Positions 59,522 to 64,000 of a stretch of 64,000 nt of DNA are shown piece after piece. Both the position numbers and the translations under genes were made by a program. The stretch's first letter is position 1. Every line of letters starts with the position of its first letter. The notes beneath the pieces were generated by a model. It was not told the origin of the DNA and made no database searches. It was given only the letters and a program-made list of their open reading frames with translations. The stretch spans positions 422,299 to 486,298 of the forward strand of contig NZ_JYOA01000010.1 of assembly GCF_000955805.1 (NCBI RefSeq), in the 5' to 3' direction. This DNA comes from Pseudomonas sp. 21. GTDB lineage: Bacteria; Pseudomonadota; Gammaproteobacteria; Pseudomonadales; Pseudomonadaceae.

Positions 59522-60270
59522 GTCAGTGGGAACAGGTCTACGGGGTCCATGCCGTAGAGGCGCTGCTGCGCCATCACCCGAAACGGGTCAAGCAGCTGTG
59601 GCTGGCCGAAGGTCGTCAGGACCCGCGCGTCCAGGCGCTGGTCGAGCTGGCCGGCCAGGCGCGCGTGCCGGTGGGTACGCGCGACCGCAAGGAGCTGGAC
59701 GAGTGGGCCGAAGGCGTGCACCAGGGCGTGGTCGCCGAGGTCAGCCCGAGCCAGGTGTGGGGCGAGAACATGCTGGAGGAGCTGCTGGAGCGCTCCGCCG
59801 GCCCGGCGCTGTTGCTGGTGCTGGACGGCGTGACCGACCCGCACAACCTCGGCGCCTGCCTGCGCACCGCCGATGCGGCGGGCGCGCTGGCGGTCATCGT
59901 GCCGAAGGACAAGTCCGCCACCCTCAACGCCACCGTGCGCAAGGTAGCCTGCGGCGCCGCCGAGGTGATTCCGCTGGTGGCCGTGACCAACCTCGCGCGT
60001 ACCCTGGAGAAGCTCCAGCAGCGCGGCCTGTGGATCGTCGGCACCGCCGGCGAAGCCACCCAGATGCTCTACGAACTCGATCTCACCGGGCCGACCGTGC
60101 TGGTGATGGGCGCCGAGGGCAAGGGCATGCGCCGCCTGACCCGCGATCATTGTGACTACCTGGCCAAGCTGCCGATGCAGGGCAGCGTGAGCAGCCTGAA
60201 CGTCTCGGTGGCCACTGGTGTGTGCCTGTTCGAGATCGTCCGCCAGCGCCAGCTCAAGGCCGGCGCCTAG
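59518..60270 (+). CDS. rlmB: 23S rRNA (guanosine-2'-O-)-methyltransferase RlmB
   Basis: A 250-aa SPOUT methyltransferase that modifies G2251 of 23S rRNA. An L30e-like N-terminal domain (YGVHAVEALLRHHPKRVK) is followed by the knotted domain with DGVTDPHNLGACLRTADAAG, MGAEGKGMR and MQGSVSSLNVSVATGVCLFE. It starts inside the rnr stop (ATGA). Confidence 0.97.
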   Translation: MSQWEQVYGVHAVEALLRHHPKRVKQLWLAEGRQDPRVQALVELAGQARVPVGTRDRKELDEWAEGVHQGVVAEVSPSQVWGENMLEELLERSAGPALLLVLDGVTDPHNLGACLRTADAAGALAVIVPKDKSATLNATVRKVACGAAEVIPLVAVTNLARTLEKLQQRGLWIVGTAGEATQMLYELDLTGPTVLVMGAEGKGMRRLTRDHCDYLAKLPMQGSVSSLNVSVATGVCLFEIVRQRQLKAGA

Positions 60271-60277
60271 ACTCTTC

Positions 60278-60349
60278 TGTAGGAGCGAGCTTGCTCGCGA
60301 ACGGCGTTGGCTCCGTGCCTGCACGCTTCGCGAGCAAGCTTGCTCCTGC
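60278..60349. repeat. REPIN, family A
   Basis: A forward unit (60278-60302) and a diverged inverted unit (60326-60349, ending TGCTCCTGCG) flank a 23-bp spacer. It lies in the tandem rlmB/rpsF junction, 35 bp before the rpsF promoter. Confidence 0.88.
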
Positions 60350-60383
60350 GAAAAGCCGATTGTTCAAATAATCGTCAATTTCC

Positions 60384-60412
60384 TTGCGCCACCTTCCCCC
60401 CTTCTCTAGAAT
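60384..60412 (+). promoter_or_regulatory. Promoter of the rpsF-rpsR-rplI operon
   Basis: TTGCGC (60384-60389), 17 bp and TAGAAT (60407-60412) are followed by a GC-rich GTCGGCCC discriminator. The start would be at about 60419, leaving a 109-nt leader that can fold (CCGGGCAGGC...GCGCGTGCCTCCG) and might include an S6:S18 autoregulatory element; I could not confirm its fold. Confidence 0.65.
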
Positions 60413-60527
60413 GTCGGCCCTTGTCGTCCGGGCAGGCGTTCGCGCGTGCCTCCGAGCGGCAAGGAAAAAATCATTCACTCCTTGTCTGACCGCTTTGTCG
60501 GCAGGCTGCAATCCGTAAGGAGCATTT

Positions 60528-60944
60528 ATGCGTCATTACGAAATCGTGTTCCTGGTTCACCCGGACCAGAGCGAACAAGTCGGTGGCATGGTCGAGCGTT
60601 ACACCAAGGCCATCGAAGAAGACGGCGGCAAAGTCCACCGTCTGGAAGACTGGGGCCGTCGTCAGCTGGCTTACGCCATCAACAACGTGCACAAGGCTCA
60701 CTACGTTCTGATGAACGTCGAGTGCACCGCCAAGGCCCTGGCAGAAATGGAAGACAACTTCCGTTACAACGACGCCGTGATCCGTAACATGGTCATCCGT
60801 CGCGACGAAGCCGTTACCGGCCAGTCCGAAATGCTGAAGGCCGAAGAGAGCCGCAACGAGCGCCGCGAGCGCCGTGAGCGTCCCGAATCGAACGAGGGCG
60901 AGTCCGCTGACGGCGATGATAGCCGCGACAGCGCTGACGAGTAA
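60528..60944 (+). CDS. rpsF: 30S ribosomal protein S6
   Basis: A 138-aa ribosomal protein. The S6 fold starts [20 protein letters not shown] and ends near residue 100. An acidic tail ([19 protein letters not shown]) follows, a site of glutamylation in some relatives. It pairs with S18 on the 30S platform. It is first in the operon, with AAGGAG before ATG 60528. rpsR starts 29 bp later. Confidence 0.98.
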   Translation: MRHYEIVFLVHPDQSEQVGGMVERYTKAIEEDGGKVHRLEDWGRRQLAYAINNVHKAHYVLMNVECTAKALAEMEDNFRYNDAVIRNMVIRRDEAVTGQSEMLKAEESRNERRERRERPESNEGESADGDDSRDSADE

Positions 60945-60973
60945 TCCCGGACCAGTATTGAGGAGCCACACAC

Positions 60974-61204
60974 ATGGCACGTTTCTTCCGTCGTCGTAAG
61001 TTCTGCCGTTTCACCGCTGAAGGCGTGAAAGAGATCGATTACAAGGATCTCAACACCCTGAAAGCCTACGTTTCCGAAACCGGCAAGATCGTTCCGAGCC
61101 GTATCACCGGCACCAAGGCCAAGTACCAGCGTCAGCTGGCGACCGCTATCAAGCGCGCCCGCTACCTGGCCCTGCTTCCCTACACCGACAGCCACGGCCG
61201 TTGA
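60974..61204 (+). CDS. rpsR: 30S ribosomal protein S18
   Basis: A 76-aa protein, complete and of normal size. [16 protein letters not shown] begins it and [15 protein letters not shown] ends it. It binds S6 and 16S rRNA. GAGGAG precedes ATG 60974. Confidence 0.98.
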   Translation: MARFFRRRKFCRFTAEGVKEIDYKDLNTLKAYVSETGKIVPSRITGTKAKYQRQLATAIKRARYLALLPYTDSHGR

Positions 61205-61238
61205 TCGGGCAGTCGACTGGAATTGATGGATAGATCGC

Positions 61239-62108
61239 ATGCGCGCATTGGCTGAATTTGTCATGCGAGGCCGCATGCAGGCGACCCTGGTGGTCGTCGC
61301 AGCCGCGGTACTGCAGCCTTTGTTCTGGCTCGGTGCCGCAGCAGGCAGTCTGGTGCTGTTGCGCCGTGGTCCCAGCGATGCCTTTGGCATCCTGGCCTGG
61401 GCGCTGCTTCCGGCACTGGCCTGGTGGTACCTGGGTGACCCCAGCGTGAGTCTGGTTCTGGTGGGTAGTGCCGTGCTGGCGCAGGTTCTGCGCAGCAAGG
61501 TGTCCTGGAACCAGGTGATGCTGGCGAGCGTTGTGCTCGGTGCGGTGTTCGTGCTGCTGCTCAGCACGGTGTCGGCCGGGTTGGTCGCAGGTCTGGCCGA
61601 TGCATTCGGCAAGGCCCTGCCGCAGGTTCTGGCCGAAGCCAAGCTTTCGCCGGAACAGATGGCCGCCCTGCAGGCGGAGATGGTTCCGACCATCACCGGC
61701 CTGATGGCAGCCTCGCTGCAGACGATCAGCCTGTTGTGCCTGATGCTGGCGCGTTATTGGCAAGCAGTACTGTTCAACCCGGAAGGGTTTGGCCGCGAGT
61801 TCCGCGCACTGCGTCTGTCGCCGGGCACGGCTGTAGCGCTGCTGGTCGGCGTTGTGGCACTGCCCTTCGCAGGGCCCGCGGCCACCATGCTGGCGCCGCT
61901 GTGCATGATCCCGCTGCTGTTTGCCGGGATCGCACTGGGGCACGGCTTGGCCGCGCTGAAGAAGCTTCCGGGCTTCTGGCTGGCACCGCTGTACCTGCTG
62001 GTATTCGTACTGGGCAATGTGATCTGTCTTGTCGCCGTAGTCGACAGTCTGTTTGATTTTCGCGGTCGACTGGCCAAGCGCCAGAAAGCTGCGAACGGTG
62101 AAGGTTAA
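61239..62108 (+). CDS. DUF2232 family membrane protein
   Basis: A 289-aa polytopic membrane protein with about seven or eight hydrophobic segments; conserved parts include NPEGFGREFRALRLS (about 182-196). DUF2232 proteins are found between rpsR and rplI in many Pseudomonas and have no known function. Its place inside a ribosomal operon suggests high, growth-linked expression. The ribosome site is weak. Confidence 0.85.
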   Translation: MRALAEFVMRGRMQATLVVVAAAVLQPLFWLGAAAGSLVLLRRGPSDAFGILAWALLPALAWWYLGDPSVSLVLVGSAVLAQVLRSKVSWNQVMLASVVLGAVFVLLLSTVSAGLVAGLADAFGKALPQVLAEAKLSPEQMAALQAEMVPTITGLMAASLQTISLLCLMLARYWQAVLFNPEGFGREFRALRLSPGTAVALLVGVVALPFAGPAATMLAPLCMIPLLFAGIALGHGLAALKKLPGFWLAPLYLLVFVLGNVICLVAVVDSLFDFRGRLAKRQKAANGEG

Positions 62109-62129
62109 AAGTTAAGAGGTAAGACTCAA

Positions 62130-62576
62130 ATGGAAGTCATCCTGCTGGAAAAGATCGCCAAACTGGGCAACCTGGGCGACAAGCTGAACGTAAAGGGCGG
62201 TTACGCTCGTAACTACCTGCTGCCGCAGGGCAAAGCCACTGCTGCCACCGCTGCCAACGTCGCTGCTTTCGAAGAGCGCCGTGCAGAGCTGGAAAAAGCC
62301 GCTGCTGAGAAAAAAGCCGCTGCTGAAGCTCGTGCTGCCCAACTGGCCGAACTGATCGTGACCATCGGTGCCCACGCTGGCGACGAAGGCAAGCTGTTCG
62401 GTTCGATCGGCACCCGCGATATCGCCGACGCCGTTTCGGCTGCCGGCTACCCGCTGGAAAAGAGCGAAGTTCGCCTGCCCGACGGCGCCCTGCGCGCTGT
62501 AGGCGAATACAACATCGAAGTGCAACTGCACATGGATGTTGATGCAACCCTGCACGTGGTTGTAGTCGCCGAGTAA
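62130..62576 (+). CDS. rplI: 50S ribosomal protein L9
   Basis: A 148-aa protein. The N-terminal rRNA-binding domain is [18 protein letters not shown] through [12 protein letters not shown]; a long helix (about 42-75) leads to the C-terminal domain. GAGGT lies 11 nt before ATG 62130. A terminator follows. Confidence 0.98.
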   Translation: MEVILLEKIAKLGNLGDKLNVKGGYARNYLLPQGKATAATAANVAAFEERRAELEKAAAEKKAAAEARAAQLAELIVTIGAHAGDEGKLFGSIGTRDIADAVSAAGYPLEKSEVRLPDGALRAVGEYNIEVQLHMDVDATLHVVVVAE

Positions 62577-62635
62577 GCGATCCGTCGCTAGGACGTTTCG
62601 CACATCTTGCATGGGCGAATCAGTCCGCTAACATC

Positions 62636-62676
62636 GGGCACGGTACTGAAATTCGGTACCGTGCCCTTTGTTTTTT
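62636..62676 (+). terminator. Intrinsic terminator after rplI
   Basis: GGGCACGGTAC and GTACCGTGCCC form an 11-bp perfect stem with a 9-nt loop, followed by TTTG and TTTTTT. A promoter-like TTGCAT-N16-TAACAT (62607-62634) ends just before it. Confidence 0.93.
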
Positions 62677-62716
62677 CCGCCTTTGAATTTCTACGAAGAG
62701 CCCGCACGAAGCGCCC

Positions 62717-64000
62717 ATGAACGACATCACCGTCCCCGAGCAATACGACCTGCAGACCGCTTCCCTCAAGGTGCCGCCGCACTCGATCGAAGCTGAACAG
62801 GCGGTGCTGGGCGGCCTGATGCTCGACAACAACGCCTGGGAGCGTGTCTCCGACGCCGTGTCCGATGGCGACTTCTACCGCCATGACCATCGCCTGATCT
62901 TCCGCGCCGTCTACAAGCTCGCCGAAGCGAACCAGCCGATCGACGTGGTGACCCTGTCCGAGATGCTCGAGCGCGAAGGTCAGCTGTCCCAGGTGGGCGG
63001 CCTCGCGTACCTCGCCGAGCTGGCGAAGAACACGCCCTCGGTGGCGAACATCAAGGCCTACGCGAACATCATCCGCGAACGCGCCACGCTGCGGCAGCTG
63101 ATCGGCATCAGCAGCGACATCGCCGACAGTGCCTTCAACCCCGAGGGGCGCAGCGCCAACGAAGTGCTCGACGAAGCCGAACGGCGGATCTTCGAGATCG
63201 CCGAAGCGCGGCCGAAGACCGGCGGCCCGGTGGGCATCGGCGACATCCTGGTCAAGACCATCGACCGCATCGACCACCTGTTCAACACCTCGGATGCGCT
63301 GACCGGTATCACCACCGGCTTCACCGACCTCGACGAGAAGACCAGCGGTCTGCAGCCATCCGACTTGATCATCGTTGCGGGCCGTCCGTCGATGGGCAAG
63401 ACCACCTTCGCCATGAACCTGGTGGAGAACGCCCTGATGCGCAGCGACAAGGCGATCCTGGTGTACTCCCTGGAGATGCCCTCCGACTCCATCGTGATGC
63501 GTATGCTCGCCTCGCTCGGACGCATCGACCAGACCAAGGTGCGTACCGGTAAGCTGGACGACGAGGATTGGCCGCGCCTGACCTCGGCGGTGAACCTGCT
63601 CAGCGACCGCAAGCTGTTCATCGATGACACCGCCGGCATCTCGCCCTCGGAAATGCGCGCGCGGACCCGCCGCCTGTCCCGCGAGCACGGCGAGATCGGC
63701 ATGATCATGGTCGACTACCTGCAGCTCATGCAGATCCCCGGTTCCGCCGGCGACAACCGGACCAACGAGATTTCCGAGATTTCCCGCTCGCTGAAGGCGC
63801 TGGCGAAGGAATTCAACTGCCCGGTGGTGGCGCTCTCCCAGCTCAACCGCTCGCTGGAACAGCGCCCCAACAAGCGCCCGGTGAACTCCGACCTGCGCGA
63901 ATCCGGAGCGATCGAGCAGGACGCCGACGTGATCATGTTCGTCTACCGCGACGAGGTGTATCACCCGGAGACCGAGTTCAAGGGCGTTGCCGAGATCATC
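62717..64000 (+). CDS. dnaB: Replicative DNA helicase DnaB (3' end beyond window)
   Basis: The first 428 codons are present and open to the window edge; full length is usually about 465 aa. The N-terminal primase-interaction domain has PPHSIEAEQAVLGGLMLDN. The RecA-like motor has Walker A GRPSMGKTTFAMN (about 222-234) and Walker B MVDYLQLM. The hexamer unwinds DNA at the replication fork. The start is ATG 62717. The ribosome site is weak (GAAG). Confidence 0.97.
   Translation, partial: MNDITVPEQYDLQTASLKVPPHSIEAEQAVLGGLMLDNNAWERVSDAVSDGDFYRHDHRLIFRAVYKLAEANQPIDVVTLSEMLEREGQLSQVGGLAYLAELAKNTPSVANIKAYANIIRERATLRQLIGISSDIADSAFNPEGRSANEVLDEAERRIFEIAEARPKTGGPVGIGDILVKTIDRIDHLFNTSDALTGITTGFTDLDEKTSGLQPSDLIIVAGRPSMGKTTFAMNLVENALMRSDKAILVYSLEMPSDSIVMRMLASLGRIDQTKVRTGKLDDEDWPRLTSAVNLLSDRKLFIDDTAGISPSEMRARTRRLSREHGEIGMIMVDYLQLMQIPGSAGDNRTNEISEISRSLKALAKEFNCPVVALSQLNRSLEQRPNKRPVNSDLRESGAIEQDADVIMFVYRDEVYHPETEFKGVAEII

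Overview
The window is a 64 kb stretch of Pseudomonas chromosome. GC content is high and most gene starts have GGAG-type ribosome sites. From about 4.8 kb to the right edge, gene content and order follow the P. aeruginosa core block tolC-like, thiC, aspP, cpdA, parE, parC, serB, fimX, psd, rhdA, motAB, rsgA, orn, queG, nnrDE, tsaE, amiB, mutL, miaA, hfq, hflX, hflKC, hisZ, purA, tRNA-Leu, rnr, rlmB, rpsF, rpsR, rplI, dnaB (recalled synteny, not computed). Features I do not remember from the P. aeruginosa locus are a chemoreceptor after purA, a cytX-type permease after thiC, and two dense REP families. They suggest a relative outside the aeruginosa species, possibly the citronellolis/nitroreducens/knackmussii group. 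I cannot settle the species.

Layout. 0-4.7 kb: an accessory catabolic cluster with a trimethylamine-dehydrogenase-like flavoenzyme, an EutQ-like cupin, an orphan polyamine-type binding protein preceded by an unannotated 55-codon frame, and a class II aldolase. 4.8-10 kb: TolC-like channel, then a TPP riboswitch controlling thiC and a probable thiamine-precursor permease. 10-20 kb: a lipoprotein, the nudF/DUF1249 pair, cpdA (cAMP phosphodiesterase), yqiA, and topoisomerase IV (parE and parC) with two small envelope genes tightly coupled between them. 20-25.8 kb: envelope genes of unclear function (PqiC-like lipoprotein, ArnT-like glycosyltransferase, lipoprotein phosphoesterase, YdjM-like membrane protein) and an AhpA-type protein with a degenerate cyclase-like domain. 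26-38 kb: serB, then a signalling and motility cluster (fimX, PilZ-like protein, HDOD protein, motAB) interleaved with psd, rhdA and an HPP protein. 38-54 kb: rsgA, orn, queG and the amiB-mutL-miaA-hfq-hflX-hflK-hflC-hisZ-purA superoperon. 54-64 kb: chemoreceptor, two identical tRNA-Leu(CAG) genes, rnr-rlmB, the rpsF-rpsR-DUF2232-rplI ribosomal operon and the start of dnaB (cut by the window edge).

Regulatory and repeat structure is rich. There is a complete TPP riboswitch and a near-consensus FliA (sigma-28) promoter for motAB. Strong housekeeping promoters precede the tRNA pair and rpsF. About ten intrinsic terminators are visible. There are eight intact paired REP elements (REPINs) from two sequence families. 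Every convergent gene junction that has room carries at least one REPIN and no divergent junction does. I see no CRISPR array, insertion sequence, prophage or integrase. The window is mostly core genome. The least explained items are the 55-codon coupled frame, the AhpA/cyclase-like fusion, the ArnT-like/phosphoesterase pair and the REPIN distribution.
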